Below are positions 11,090 through 23,680 of a stretch of DNA of 64,000 nt, one piece after another. The stretch is from Arachis hypogaea (Eukaryota > Streptophyta > Magnoliopsida > Fabales > Fabaceae). The first letter of the stretch is position 1; the number at the start of each line of letters is the position of its first letter. The position numbers and the translations under genes were made by a program. The notes under the pieces are model-generated. The model was not told the DNA's origin, did not search any database, and was given only the letters and a program-made list of their open reading frames with translations. Location of the stretch: positions 72,830,841-72,894,840 of the forward strand of contig NC_092048.1 in assembly GCF_003086295.3 (NCBI RefSeq), given 5' to 3'.

Positions 11090-13278
11090 TGATGACATGT
11101 CACCATGTCATGTTTTTCTATGCTTTTTCATACAAGAAATAGATAATTAGTGCTTAATTATTGCATTCTTTTGTGCTTAAATGGTATATTTTCTTGATCT
11201 TTTGATTTTATAAATTTTATAGGAAATAAGAAGAAAAAAAAGCAAAGAAGCACAAAATAAGCTATAAAAAAAAAAGCTTTGAGGCACACTTTGAAGTTGG
11301 AGCACACTTTGGAGCCTTAGGCCACGCTTTTAAAAGCGTGGCCCATGACCAAATCAAGGAAGATTGACAATCAACACAGCCACCCTGGAGGAGCTCAACG
11401 TTTGCGCCAACATTTGCCTCAAATGTGAGGTCAAACGTTGGCTAAGAAATACCTTGGGAGGAGCTCAACGTTCGCTCCAAACGTTGTTGGAAACATTGTT
11501 CCCCACAGCCTAAAGGGGTATACTTCCAACAAGAATAACTTGAGCTACATAGCTCCAAATGAGGTGATTCAAAAAGCAATGGATAGTAGGGATTAAGAGC
11601 TTTCCAAGAATATATGGCACTACATGGTGGACACTAAAATTGAGGGAGAAAACTACCCCGAAAAGTGCATAAATGAACATGGCACCAACCTGTAGTAAGG
11701 CCAGCTGTCCTCTGCACCTTCGATGGAGTATAACTCGAGCTGTGGAGCTCCAAATGATGCGCTTCCAATGGCATTAGAAAGTAGACATTCAAGGCTTTCC
11801 AACAAAATATAATAGTATGGGGGTGGACAGCACGTTTGAGCTCCCAAATCTGGCACTGTTCTCAATATTTGCGCCAACATTTGCCTCAAATGTGAGGTCA
11901 AACGTTGGCTTACTAGTACCTTGGAGGAGAAGTAACGTTTGCGCCAACGTTTGCCTCAAACGTGAGGTCAAACATTGGCTTAGTAACACCCTGGGAGGAT
12001 CACGTTTGTGCTCACGTTTGACCTCAAACGTGAACACAAACGTAAGTGACAGCAAAGCCCGCTCTGCATGATGCCATTACACGAAGACGTTTGAGTCAAC
12101 ATTTGCCTCAAACGTTGACTCAAACGTGAATGATCCCAATTCCATCAAGGCCATCCGGATCCATTTTTCCTCAAATCCAAAGCAAGCTAAGCCCATTACC
12201 ATTACTCAAAGGCACAAGAGATAGTTAAAATAGGAATTTTATTTAATTGTAATTTATTTTTAATTTTAATTTTATTTTTATTTTGATTTTGTAAAGCCTA
12301 TATAAGGCATCGTTTTCATCTTTGTTAAGAAGGCGAGCTCTACTAGAGAGCAGTGGTAGTAGGAGCTCTCTTTTAATTTTCTTCTTTGAATTTGATTTTT
12401 GGGAATTGGGAAGGAGAATTGATCTCTCTTCTTCCTTGTTCTTGCTTCTGCACTCTCTACTTCTTGTCTTGGATCTTGGATGGTGAATTGAAGAAATTCT
12501 GTTTCAATCTCACCTTAAGATCTCCTTCTGATTAGTTGTCTGCATAATTCAAGGAATTTTGATTTAGCATTTGAATTCTCTTTACTGCTTTCATTTTTTA
12601 CTTCTTCTGCAATTTATTCTTTTACTTTTCTGCAATTATTCTCTTGTTGGATCAAGGAAGGACTTGAGATCTAGACTTGTTTTCTAGTCTCCTCCACCCC
12701 TGAGATCCTCAACATCCCTTTAACTATTGCAATTAAGCTGCATTTACTTTTTGTTTGGTTTCTCAATTCAGTTTAAATTAAGCTTGCTGCAAATCTCATT
12801 TACATTTCCTGCACAATTTTAAATTCCTCTGCGATTGCTCTAAAATCCTGATTCACTGCAATTTTGCTTCTCTGTTTACATTGCTCTCAATTTACTTTCC
12901 TGCAATTTAAGCTTTCTGCAAGGGTTCTAAGCCTTGATCTATTGCTTCCTTTAATTTCCAGCACCCAACCCCCCTTTACATTTGATGCAATTTACATTTC
13001 TTGTCATTTAAGATTCTTGCAATTTACATTTCTTGCTCTTTAAGTTTCAATGCAATTTACTTTCTGCAACTTTAAATTCTCTGCACTTTACATTCTGTTC
13101 TCAAATTTTCACACAATTTACTCAATGTTAGCTTGACTAAACTAATCACCCACTAAAATTGCTTGATCCATCAATCCCTGTGGGATCGACCTCACTCTAA
13201 GTGAGTTTTACTACTTGATGCGACCCGGTATACTTGCCGGTGAGTTTAGGTGATTGGAATTTCAGTTCTATCCCATCA
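11090..13278 (+). repeat. Element B 3' LTR
   Basis: Second copy of the 6151-8324 LTR, ending CCCATCA. TATA box at about 12298-12306. It differs from the 5' copy by scattered substitutions and a few small indels, so B is not very young. Confidence 0.93.
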
Positions 13279-13283
13279 TTGGC

Positions 13284-13940
13284 CTACAAGATAAAGAGCT
13301 CAGAGCATATCCGAAGAGCTTGTTCAGACTGGGAGACACTCCAATCCAACCACTTGGATATGTTTCACTACACACAACCTTCGGAAAGGGAACCCGGTCA
13401 AGGACACTTAGCATAGACTACATCGTAGTCGACGTGAGCTCAGCTTATAACGCCTTGATAGGTTGGACAACACTGAACCAGCTCGCCACAGTAGTCTCGA
13501 CTCCACATCTATGTATGAAGTTCCCAACCCCAGAAGGGATCGCCATGATAAAAGGAGACCAGAAAATCACGCGATGCTGTTACAACGAAAGTTTGAACCT
13601 TAGAGGCAAAGGAGAAGAGATCAACACAATCGAACTCAGGGGAGTTCGCGGTCGTGAAGAACTTTGACCACAACTTGAAGGCGAGACTGAAGAGGTCTAA
13701 ATCAGCGATGCCCTCAATAAGACAACAAAGGTCAGGGAAACCTTAAAAGGAGACCTAAAGGAATCTCTAATACAGTTCCTAAAGGATAATGCCGAACTCT
13801 TCGCATGGATGGCCGCAGACATGTCTGGCATAAATCCCAATCTAATGTGCCACAAACTAGCGGTGTACCCAAGATCTCGACCAGTGCAGCAGAAGCATAG
13901 GAAGCTCGGACCGAAAAAATCCCAAGCTATGGAAGAACAG
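13284..13940 (+). pseudogene. pol: Element A protease remainder and protease-RT linker
   Basis: The frame that B interrupts at 6150 resumes in register at 13284, directly after the TSD, and stays open to TGA 13665-13667. It contains the retropepsin-like C-terminal part (SIDYIVVDVSSAYNALIGW, with the hydrophobic-hydrophobic-Gly motif). After a frame change, 13740-13940 encodes the segment usually found just before RT (LFAWMAADMSGI is visible). C is inserted after 13940, and RT continues at 54701. A short stretch of the usual pre-RT linker seems to be missing at this site. Confidence 0.8.
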
Positions 13941-15649
13941 TGGTACGCGAAATTGTGATCCTCTGCAACGGTGCTAAAAACTTGGTGCGCACGAATGTGA
14001 TCTCAACACTTCTTCACAACTCCGTGTAACTAACAAGCAAGTGCACTGGGTCGTCCAAGTAATAAACCTTACGCGAGTAAGGGTCGATCCCACGGAGATT
14101 GTCGGCTTGAAGCAAGTTATGGTCATCTTGTAAATCTCAGTCAGGCGGATTAAATTGGTTATGAGATTTTGATAATTAAAATATAAATAAAACATAAAAT
14201 AAGATAGAAATACTTATGTAATTTATTGGTGGGAATTTTAGATAAGCGTCTGGAGATGCTTTGTTGCTTCTGAACTTCTATTTTCCTACTGCCTTCTTCC
14301 AATCATGCGTTACCTCCTTCCATGGCAAGCTGTATGATCCTCTCAGATGAAAACAAATCCATATGCGCTGTCACCGCACGGCTAATCATCCATCGGTTCC
14401 CGTTACCGTCGGAATAGGACCATTATCCTTTTGCACACTGTCACTGCACCCAACATTCGCAAGTTTGAAGCTCGTCACAGTCATCCCTTCCCAGATCCTA
14501 CTCGGAATACCACAGACAAGGTTTAGACTTTTCAGATCTCAGGAATGCTGCCAATGGTTCTAACCTATACCACAAAGGTTCTAATCTCAGGTTCAGATGC
14601 TCTGTTGTTAGGAAAGACGATGTGAATCGTGATTAGGGACCCAAGAGAATATACTCCAGCTGTCGTCCAATGACTACGTTGAGCATCATGTAGACCGCTT
14701 TGTGGTTGTCAGGCACGCGATCTTGGCTAAGCGAGTAACGAAGATTGGGTGATTGTCACAGGTCACCCCTTCATTCTGACTTAACTGAATTAGGAACAAG
14801 AGTATATCTTGGAGAAGAAGTAGGCATGAATTGAAGGAAAAACAATAGTACTTGCATTAATTCATGAAGAACAACAGAGCTCCACACCTTAATCTATGGG
14901 GTGTAGAAACTCCACCGTAGAAAATACATAAGTGAAAGGTCTAGGCTTGGCCGTGAGGCCAGCCTCCAAATGTGAACAATAGTCTAAGGACTAGAATGTT
15001 CCAAAGATCTCTAAAATAAATCTCTAAAAGTAGTTTTTATACTAGACTAGTATCCTAGGGTTACAGAAAATGAGTAACTAAGTGCAGACAGTACAGAAAT
15101 CCACTTCTGGGGCCCACTTAGTGTGTGCTTGGGCTGAGCATTGAAGTTTTTTCGTGCTTAGGCTGTTCCTAGAGTTAAACGCCAGCTTTGGTGCCAGTTT
15201 GGGCATTTAACTCCAATTCTGGTGCCAGTTTGGGCGTTTTACGCTAGAATTTTTAGGCTGACTTTGAACGCCAGTTTGGGCCATCAAATCTTAGACAAAG
15301 TATGAACTATTATATATTGCTGGAAAGCCCATGATGTCTACCTTCCAACGCAATTAAGAGCGCACCAATTTTGCTTCTGTAGCTCCAGAAAATCCACTTC
15401 AAGTACAAGGAGGTCAGAATCCAACAACATCTGCAGTCCTTTTTCAGCCTCTGAATCAGATTTTTGCTCAGGTCCCTCAATTTCAGCCAGAAAATACCTG
15501 AAATCACAAAAAAATACACAAACTAAGAGTAAAATCCAGAAATGTGATTTTTTCATAAAAACTAATAAAAATATAATAAAAATTAACTAAAACATACTAA
15601 AAACTATGTAAAAATAATGCCAAAAAGGGTATAAATTATCCGCTCATCA
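13941..15649 (-). repeat. Element C 3' LTR
   Basis: Read on the minus strand it starts TGATGAGCGG (at 15649) and ends at 13941. Near its end (minus strand) it contains a degraded primer-binding-site copy, about 13960-13995. A TATA-like GTATAAAAAC is at 15033-15042 on the minus strand. About 30 bp longer than the other LTR. Confidence 0.92.
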
Positions 15650-16767
15650 CAACACCAAACTTAAATTGTTGCTTGTTCCCAAGAAACTAAAAATAAAATA
15701 GGATAAAAAAGAAGAGAATATACAATACATTCCAAACTTATCAATGAAAATTAGTTTCAATTAGATGAGCGGGACTTGTAGCCTTTTTGCTTCTGAACAG
15801 TTTTGGCATCTCACTTTATCCTTTGTAGTTCAGAATGATTGCCATCTATAGGAACTTGAATTCAGATAGTGTTATTGATTCTCCTAGTTCAATATGTTGA
15901 TTGTTGAACACAGCTACTTTATGAGTCTTGGCCGTGACCCTAAGCATTTTGTTTTCCAGTATTACCACCGGATACATAAATGCCACAGACACATAACCGG
16001 GTGAACCTTTTCAGATTGTGACTCAGCTTTGCTAGAGTCCCCAGTTAGAGGTGCCCAGAGCTCTTAAGCACACTCTTTTTTTTTTCTTTGGACCACGACT
16101 TTAACCGCTCAGTCTCAAGTTCTTCACTTGACACCTTCACGCCACAAGCACATGGTTAGAGACAGCTTGGTTTAGCCGCTTAGGCCAGGATTTTATTCCT
16201 TTGGGCCCTCCTATCCATTAATGCTCAAAGCCTTTGATCCTTTTTCTACCCTTGCCTTTTGGTTTAAAGGGTTACTGGCTTTTTTTGCTTTCTTTTTCTT
16301 TCTCTTTCTTTTTTTTCTTTTTTCGCCATTTTTTTCGCAAGCTTTGTCTATTCACTTCTTTTTCTTGATTCAAGAATCAATTTTATGATTCTTCAGATTA
16401 TCAATAATATTTCTCTTTTTTCATTATTTTTTCAAGAGCCAACAATTTTAACATTCACAAACAACAAATTCAAAAATATGCACTGTTCAAGCATTCATTC
16501 AGAAAACAAAAAGTATTGTCACCACATCAAAATAATTTAACTAATTTCAAGATAGAATTCGAAATCATGTACTTCTTGTTCTTTTGTAATTAAAAACATT
16601 TTTCATTTAAGAAGGGTGATGGATTCATAGGACATTCATAGCTTTAAGGCATAGACATTAGACACTAATGATCATGTAATAAAGACACAAACATAGACAA
16701 CACATAAAGTATAATTTTCGAAAACAGAAAAAAAATAAGAACAAGGAAATTAAAGAACGGGTCCACC
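15650..16767 (-). other. Element C 3' noncoding and priming region
   Basis: 15650-15687 holds TTTAAGTTTGGTGTTG and a decayed hairpin (arms 15668-15674 and 15681-15687, loop GGGAAC on the minus strand). Between about 15930 and 16220 lie the paired-repeat units described for B and G. 16260-16460 is T/C-rich low complexity. No coding frame. Confidence 0.65.
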
Positions 16768-17925
16768 TTAGTGATGGCGGCTAGTTCTTCCTCTTGAAGA
16801 TCTTATGGAGTGCTTGAGCTCCTCTATGTTTCTTCCTTGCCTTTGTTGCTCCTCCCTCATGGTTCTTTGATCTTCTCTAATTTCATGGAGGAGGATGGAA
16901 TGCTTTTGGTGCTCCATCCTTAGTTGTCCCATGTTGGAACTCAATTCTCCTAAGGAGGTGTTAATTTTCTCCCAATAGTTTTGTGGAGGAAGAAGCATCC
17001 CTTGAGGTATCTCAGGGATTTTATGATGAGGAATTTCCTCATGCTCTTATTGAGGTCCATGAGTGGGCTCTCTTGTTTGCTCCATCCTTTTCTTAGTAAT
17101 GGGCTTGTCCTCATCAATGAGGGTGTCTTCCTCTATGACAATTCCAGTTGAATTGCATAGGTGACAAATGAGATGAGGGACGGCTAACCTTGCCAAAGTG
17201 GAGGGCTTGTCCGCCACCTTGTAGAGTTCTAAGGATATTATCTCATGAACTTCTACTTCCTCTCCATTCATGATGCTATGGATCATGATAGCCCGGTCTA
17301 TAGTAACTTCAGACCGGTTGCTAGTAGGAATGATTGAGCGTTGGATGAACTCCAACCATCCCCTAGCCACGGGCTTGAGGTCAAGCCTTCTTAGTTGAAC
17401 CGGCTTGCCTCTTGTGTCTCTCTTCCATTGAGTGCCTTCTACACAAATGTCCAAGAGGACTTGGTCTAACCTTTGATCAAAGTTGACCCTTCTAGTGAAA
17501 GGGTGAGGATCTTCTTGCATTATTGGCAAGTTGAATGCTAGCCTCACATTTTCCGGACTAAAATCCAAGTAGTTCCCCCGAACCATTGTGAGCCAATTCT
17601 TTGGGTTCGGGTTCACACTTTGGTCATGGTTCTTAGTGATACATGCATTGGCATAGAACTCTTGAACCATTAAGATCCTAACTTGTTCAATGGGGTTGGT
17701 GATAATTTCCCAACCTCTTCTTCGAACTTCATGTCGGATCTCCGGATATTCACTCTTTTTGAGCTTGAAGAGGACCTTAAGGATCACCTTTTTCTTGGCC
17801 ACAACTTCATAGAAGTTGTCTTGATGGACCTTTGAGATGAATCTCTCTATCTTCCATGACTCGGATGTGGAAGCAATTGCCTTTCCTTTCCTCTTTCTAG
17901 AGGTTTCTCCGGCCTTAGGCGCCAT
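16768..17925 (-). pseudogene. Element C second ORF, 'putative plant transposon protein'-like
   Basis: One frame of about 385 codons from ATG 17925 to the stop at 16768, interrupted only by TAA at 17047-17049. The N-terminus is basic (RKRKGK). The middle, with EFYANA, W.TMVRGN.LDFSPENV and a downstream acidic patch, resembles the plant-retrotransposon family annotated as putative plant transposon protein (I believe Pfam PF20167; not checked). The last 75 residues form a coiled coil rich in Arg, Glu and Gln. Role unknown; it may be a structural or envelope-position protein of Athila relatives. The same ORF in G has lost most of its middle. Confidence 0.7.
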
Positions 17926-18118
17926 TAGTGGTTATGGAAAAACAAAAAGTTTAGCTTTTCCCATACTAAACTTAGAAGGTTTACTCATCCTCGAGCAAAA
18001 GAAGAAAGAAGGGAGTAGAAGAAGAAGAAATGGAGGAGATGGAGGGTGGTGAAGGATTCGGCCAAGGGGCGTAGTAGTGTGTATGTTGTGTGGAAATGAA
18101 GGTGGTAAGAAGGGGTAT
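17926..18118 (-). other. Element C internal hairpin and motif upstream of the second ORF
   Basis: Read on the minus strand: TTGCTC/GAGTAA with loop GAGGAT (17981-17998), then CTAAGTTTAGTATGG, a degenerate copy of the priming motif, about 40 nt before the ATG at 17925. D is inserted at 18118/18119; 18114-18118 (GGTAT) is its left TSD. Confidence 0.6.
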
Positions 18119-20678
18119 TGATGCCAGGGCATCTTGGCTAGTTTTACTAGCCATTTTTTGTATGTTTTAGGTTGGTTTCATGCATTTTCTTAGGAAATAA
18201 GAAAGTATTTGGTTGAAAATGCATTCATACCATGATTCAAGCAAACATTGTGAATTTTGAATGATTTCATGAGAATTATGCATGAATTGAATGATAAAAT
18301 GGATGATGCATGATCCCATGATTAAGAGCAAGGCTTTGATGCACTTTGTTTGATTGATTTCAGGTAACAAGAAGCAGAGAAGAGCCACGTTAGTGGCTAC
18401 GTTAGTGCCACTAATGTGGCCATTAACGTGGAAGAGAAGAGAAGCCCCAACGTTAGTGAGAAAGTTAGTGGCATTAACTTTGAAGAAGGAAAGCATGGAA
18501 CGTTAGTGGTAAAAGTAAACACCACTAACGTTAGCGACGGGCAAGAAGACCCATGTTAGTCTCCACGTTAGTTACATTAACATGGGAACTAACGTGGAAG
18601 GAAAGGGAAATGCCAACGTTAGTGGAAAAAGTGAATGCCACTAACGTTTGCGAAGGCTAAAACACCCACGTTAGCTTCCACATTAGTTACATTAATGTGG
18701 GAACTAACGTGGAAGGAAAGGGAAACGCCAACGTTAGTGGAAAAAGTGAACACCACTAACGTTTGCGAAGCTAAGAAGGACCCACGTTAATGGCCACGTT
18801 AGTTACACTAACGTGGACATTAACGTAGGCAAAAATCTCATCCGGCAGCCTGACCATGCCTTCTTCAAACAAGAATAACTTGAGCCACAACGCTTCAAAT
18901 GAGGTGATTCTAGTGGCATTGGAAATTAGGATTCTAGAGCTTTCCAAGCATATATAGCACTACATGGTGGATACTAAATTTGAGGGAGAAAATCTGCCCC
19001 GAAAGTGCAAATATGAACATGGTATCAACCTGTAGTAAGGCCAGTTGACCTCTTCACCTTCCAAGAAATGTAACTCGAGCTGTAGAGCTCCAAATGATGC
19101 GCTTCCAAAGGCGTTGGAAAGTAGACATCCAGAGCTTTCCAAAAATATATAATAGTATGGGGTGGACAGTAAGTTTAAACTTCAGAACCTGGCAATATTC
19201 ATCCCCTGATCGCTAACGTTATTGTGACTCATGTTTTCCAGTAACGCTAGTGACTATGCCAGCAACCGTGTCCATTTCAAAGGAGCATAACTTGAGTTAC
19301 AGAGGTCTAATTGAGGTGATTCTAGTTGCGTTAGAAAGTTGACATTCAAAGCTTTCCAACGATATATAATACTTTATAGTGGGCATGAAATTGGAGCACA
19401 AACCAGAGGCATCTTTTAAGCCCCAAAACACCAACTGGGTAGCAAGTGTGACGTTAGCCACACTAACTTTAGCACTAACGTCACACTTGTAGCGTTAGTA
19501 TGGCTAATGGCAGCAATAACGCCAAGTCAACCTGGACCTGAATTTGATTCACCTCTCTCTCAAGTCCACTTCAAAGCTCAAGCAAGCAAGCCCACAAGTG
19601 TCAACCAATGAAGGCCACAAGAAGCATCTAGAAAAGAATTTTTCATTTCATTGCAATTTGCTTTTAATTTCATTTTGTAATTTAGGAGAGCCTATATAAA
19701 GGCCTTAGTTTTTATATTCAAGGGGGACTGACATTCTGGAATGGGGGATTGAAGAGGGGTCTTCGGACTCCCTCCCCTCACACACTTTTCCTTCTCTTTC
19801 TTTTCTTTGTACTTTTCATTTATGAATTTTGAAGTTTCAATTTTAGTTTTAATCTTCATCTTTACTTTCCTGCACTTTCTTTCTTTTCTATTTTGGTAGA
19901 GCAATGATCAGCTAACTCTTTTCATTGGGTTAGAGAGCTCTATTGTGATTCAATGGATCAATTGTAGTTCTTATTCTTCTTCTTCTTTCTTTTCTCTTGA
20001 TTTTACTAGAGAGCTTTCGATCTTCATCCAATTGGGTAATTGTCTCGGAAGAGAAATTGCTCATACTTGGATTTCCTCTGAACCTTGGAAGAGAAATGAG
20101 GAAATCATGCTAGAAATGCTCTTTCACATTGGATTAGGTTGGGGATTGGATGGATATTGTGACATTTAATCCTACCAATACTTTGATCTATGAATGTGTG
20201 TGGTATAATCAGTGACCAAACTTCATCTCTTCCCATGAGCAATTAAATCAAGGAATTGGGAAATTGTTCAAGCTTAGAGAGATTGGATTGGCAAGGAATT
20301 GGGATCCAATCACTTAAGATTGCCAAGGAGATCAATGAATGCATTGATTGAGGAAGAGATGAGAATGAACTTGATTCGGAGGATTGCAATATCTCTTGAT
20401 CCCAATGTTCATTTTATTTTTAGTTCTTACATTTACTTTTCTTGCCATTTTACTTTTCTGCACTTTATTGCTTTTTCTTTCTTTTCTGTCAATTTACAAT
20501 TCCTGCTGCTCATCATCCAAATCTGAATAGTCTGACTAGGATAATCAATTAACCATTGATTGCTTAATCCATTAATCTCTATCGGATTCGACCTCACTCT
20601 TTTGTGAGTTATTACTTGATGACAATTCGGTATACTTGCCGAAGGGAGATTTGTTGAGAGATAAGTTTCCGTGCATCA
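18119..20678 (+). repeat. Element D LTR 1
   Basis: TGATGCCAGG...GTGCATCA. U3 has an iterated CACGTTAGT/ACTAACGTG palindrome (about 18384-18830) and three copies of the shared U3 module (about 18870-18972, 19068-19165, 19264-19386). TATA box CCTATATAAA at 19691-19700. This is the 'left type' LTR over its whole length. Confidence 0.95.
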
Positions 20679-20684
20679 AGTTTA

Positions 20685-20704
20685 TGGCGCCGTTGCCGGG
20701 GATT
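20685..20704 (+). other. Element D primer binding site, unit 1
   Basis: TGGCGCCGTTGCCGGGGATT, perfect tRNA-Asp complement, six bases (AGTTTA) after the LTR end. Confidence 0.95.
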
Positions 20705-20846
20705 AATCGTGATTAACAAACTACCGGTTGATTGATTTACTAGATTAGACATTTTTCCTTTGTCTTTGTTTTCTGTTGCTTCTTATTTTCTTTTGCTAAC
20801 TAACTATTTGTGATATTGCCTCACTAAGAATCCTTCATTTATTACA

Positions 20847-22237
20847 ATGGAGATCCAATTTCTTTTGGTGATTATTGTTTGAGACAGAGCTTTTTGCAGG
20901 AAAGAAAGGAGCATCCATCATATTTTAGTCAATCAAATTTCATGGAAAACTCTCCACCACCACAGAATGATTCACTTAACTATGCTCATGGTGGGTGGGA
21001 GTATCAAGAACATGAAATGGGGTACTTTCCAGAGCCACAAAATGGTCCATATTTTGGCAAATTTGATCACTACTCAAGTTGTGGCTGGAAAGATCAAAAT
21101 CAAAGATATTTTACTCATTCATACCCCATTCATCAAGATCCATCACCTCTCAATTATCCAACCTCACCTCCAAGTTTTACATGCCTAAATTCTTCATCAC
21201 TTGAGTATACCTCAGCACAAAAGTCTATCCTAAATCTATACAATTCATTTCACTATCCACAAAACTCAATCCACTACCCACAAGAGTCATACCACTTTCA
21301 GAACACACAACCACAAAACAACCAATTCCATTCACAAGCCAACCCCGACCAACCATTACAACCTACCCAACCTCCTTTAGATAAACTTACTAGGATGGAA
21401 CTCATCATTGAAGAACTCAAAAAAAGTAGAGAAGAAGAGAGACTCACTAGGATAGAACTCCTCCTTGAAGAAATGATAAAAACAAACGAAGAGGAGAAAA
21501 TAGCAAAAAGAGACCATAAAGAAAAATTGAGACAGAATGCACAACTCTATTCTGAAGAACAATTCATTGAAGAGATGAGATTACAAAGAGAGACCACTTC
21601 ATTCTCTCCAGAAATAGAGGAGTTCATTCAAAGGTCAAGAACAAGGAAGGAATCAGAAGAACAAAAAAAAGAGGCAGCCATACCAAGTGAGATTCATATG
21701 TAGAAGGAGGAGGTTGTAAGAGTATATAAGCCCAAAGCTCCATACCCACAGAGGCTACTAAGGGTGACAAAGGAACATGCAAACTCACTCCCAAAAGGCT
21801 CAATGCAACATCATGCAGAAGAAAGGGAGGAAGTCAATCAAGGGAGTCCACACTACTCCAATAAAACAGAGAGTTGCATAAAGGATGACTTCATTGAACC
21901 ACCAATTCAAGAAGCTCTTGATGAAAAGAATGCTCCAACCATCATACAACACCTAAGTACTGAAATCAAAGTGGTGAAGGCAATCAACATGAGCACTAAA
22001 AAGAGGATGGTGACCAAGAAAAGAAGGACAATATCCATGAAGAAGAAAAGGTCAATCAAAAGCCATCCCACCCCTACCCCAACAAGCAAGTTTACTCAAG
22101 CTAACAACAGAATAAGGCTTGCTGGGGAGAGGCAATCAAAACAAGGGGTATTAACTGGCTCCTCTTTCCTCTTGATGTCATTCCTCTTAACAAACTGGAA
22201 GAAGAGGAAGAAATTCATGAACAACATGTCAAGCTAA
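20847..22237 (+). pseudogene. Element D ORF, unit 1, frameshifted
   Basis: ATG 20847 corresponds to the start in units 2 and 3, but one T is missing at about 20854, so reading stops at 20880 or so. The remaining frame is open from 20879 to 22237 except for TAG at 21701-21703, also present in the other units. The protein is Pro/Tyr/Asn/Gln-rich at first, then a charged coiled coil with two related blocks (ARMELIIEELKKSREEE and TRIELLLEEMIKTNEEE), then a basic tail. Function unknown. Unit 1 differs from units 2 and 3 at about six further sites. Confidence 0.75.
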
Positions 22238-23680
22238 TGACATTAAAAGAGCGCTTGTTGGGAGGCAACCCAACCGTAGGTAACATTTTCTTTCCTTGCT
22301 TAGTTTACTTTCAATAATTTGGCATATGATTGCATTCTAAGTTTGGTGTTGCCATGCAACAATTTGATTTTCAATCTTCACTGGGTACTTGCAACATTCT
22401 AAATTGAGAGTGTCACACTAAGTTTGGTGTTGCCACTTATCTTTCATGCAAGGTACCAAGCACACCACTTATTAATGCAATCAAAATGTCTCTGTTTGTA
22501 TCTCTTGTGCCTTTATTGTATCCTTAATCTTGCTTGCTGAAACACATGCATACTCACACTTTATTCTAAGACATTCATGATCCATCATAAACCCTATCAC
22601 CACTGTTTTACTTGTTGCTTGAGAATAAGCAATCATTCTAAGTTTGGTGTGGGAAGGGGAAGAATAGGAGGAAAACGGCAACAACAATGAAGATGAACTA
22701 CAAGGTGGTAAAGTTCCTTTTTCTTACTTATTTCCAGCACTTTAAATTGCATGATTGTCTTCTATTTTCTGTGTATGCATGTGTGGTTACTCCTTGTGAA
22801 TAAGCATAATTTGATATTTGATTTGTAACATGTGCTATGATATCATGATTATGATCTTGAATTTTACTTGCACCCAATATCTCTAAGAATGCAACAAGGA
22901 AATCATTCTTTTGAAAGGAGAATGTTGAAGAATTTTATAAATCTTGGGGCAAGCAAAAGATTAAGAGGAGTGGAGGTTCTGATTGTATGATTGTGTATTG
23001 AGGTTGCATGTTTGTGAAAACTTGCATGGGAGCTCATAGACAGGAAATGAAATTTAGAGAAGTATTATGGAATTTCTCAAACATCTATTGATCCAAGAAG
23101 TAGCAACAAAAGAAAACAAAAGAAAAAGAAAAACAAAGAACAAGCCCAAGGCTCTGAGCATCAATTACTAGGAAGAAAAAGAAAGAAACAAAAACTCAAA
23201 GAGTTATTGTCCTAGTTAAATGCTTGTGGTGGATTTGTGTCAAAGAGAGAGGCTTGAGCAAGTATATCCTAAGGGGTGCTTCAATACCTAATACCTTAGA
23301 CCAACTGGTTTGGGAGTATTGATTGAAAGCTTATCTTAAAAAGCCGCTTTGAGACATGATACCTAGAGTCGAGGCCAAGATACAAAAAGAAAAGAAAAAT
23401 GCTAGAAAATAAGTGCTACTTCAAAGGTGACAATCTATAAAGAGGATTCCATAATATCATTTGAATGAAAGTCCTAAGATCTAAGACTTCCAAAATGTAA
23501 GGACTAATGAGCACTGGAATCCTTGCATAAGCATACAAATTAGAGTTAACCCCACTGTCACTTATTCACTTCACCCACTAAGGCATCATAAGCAATTTTT
23601 CAATGCATTCCAATTAAGAGAATTCTTTGTGCATAGTTCTTTTCTTGCTTGGGGACAAGCAAGATTTAAGTTTGGTGTTG
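22238..23680 (+). other. Element D 3' noncoding region, unit 1
   Basis: Contains the AGGCAA-loop hairpin (22257-22274), AAGTTTGGTGT at about 22338, 22420, 22640 and 23671, an internal hairpin TTGCTT/AAGCAA with loop GAGAAT (22615-22632) followed by a purine tract (22651-22675), a paired-repeat unit (about 23149-23285) and the priming hairpin CTTGCTT/AAGCAAG, loop GGGGAC (23644-23663). No coding frame. Confidence 0.75.

Larger units (their letters stand above)
6151..13278 (+). mobile_element. Element B: non-autonomous LTR retrotransposon
   Basis: LTRs at 6151-8324 and 11090-13278 (about 2.18 kb, TG...CA, starting TGATGACATG), PBS at 8331, interior only 2.8 kb. The TSD is TCGGC at 6146-6150 and TTGGC at 13279-13283, differing by one C-to-T change at a CpG. 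The interior has one broken ORF and no gag, RT or integrase. Related to D in ORF, leader and 3' noncoding region, but LTRs differ over most of their length. Confidence 0.93.

Noticed and set aside
18167..18496. 109-codon minus frame in D LTR 1, repeated as 96 codons in LTRs 2-4
   Set aside because: Antisense to the LTR, no domain; persistence only reflects LTR duplication.
19945..20526. Short frames of 74 and 75 codons in each D LTR
   Set aside because: They lie in R/U5, have no recognisable domain, and recur only because the LTR recurs.
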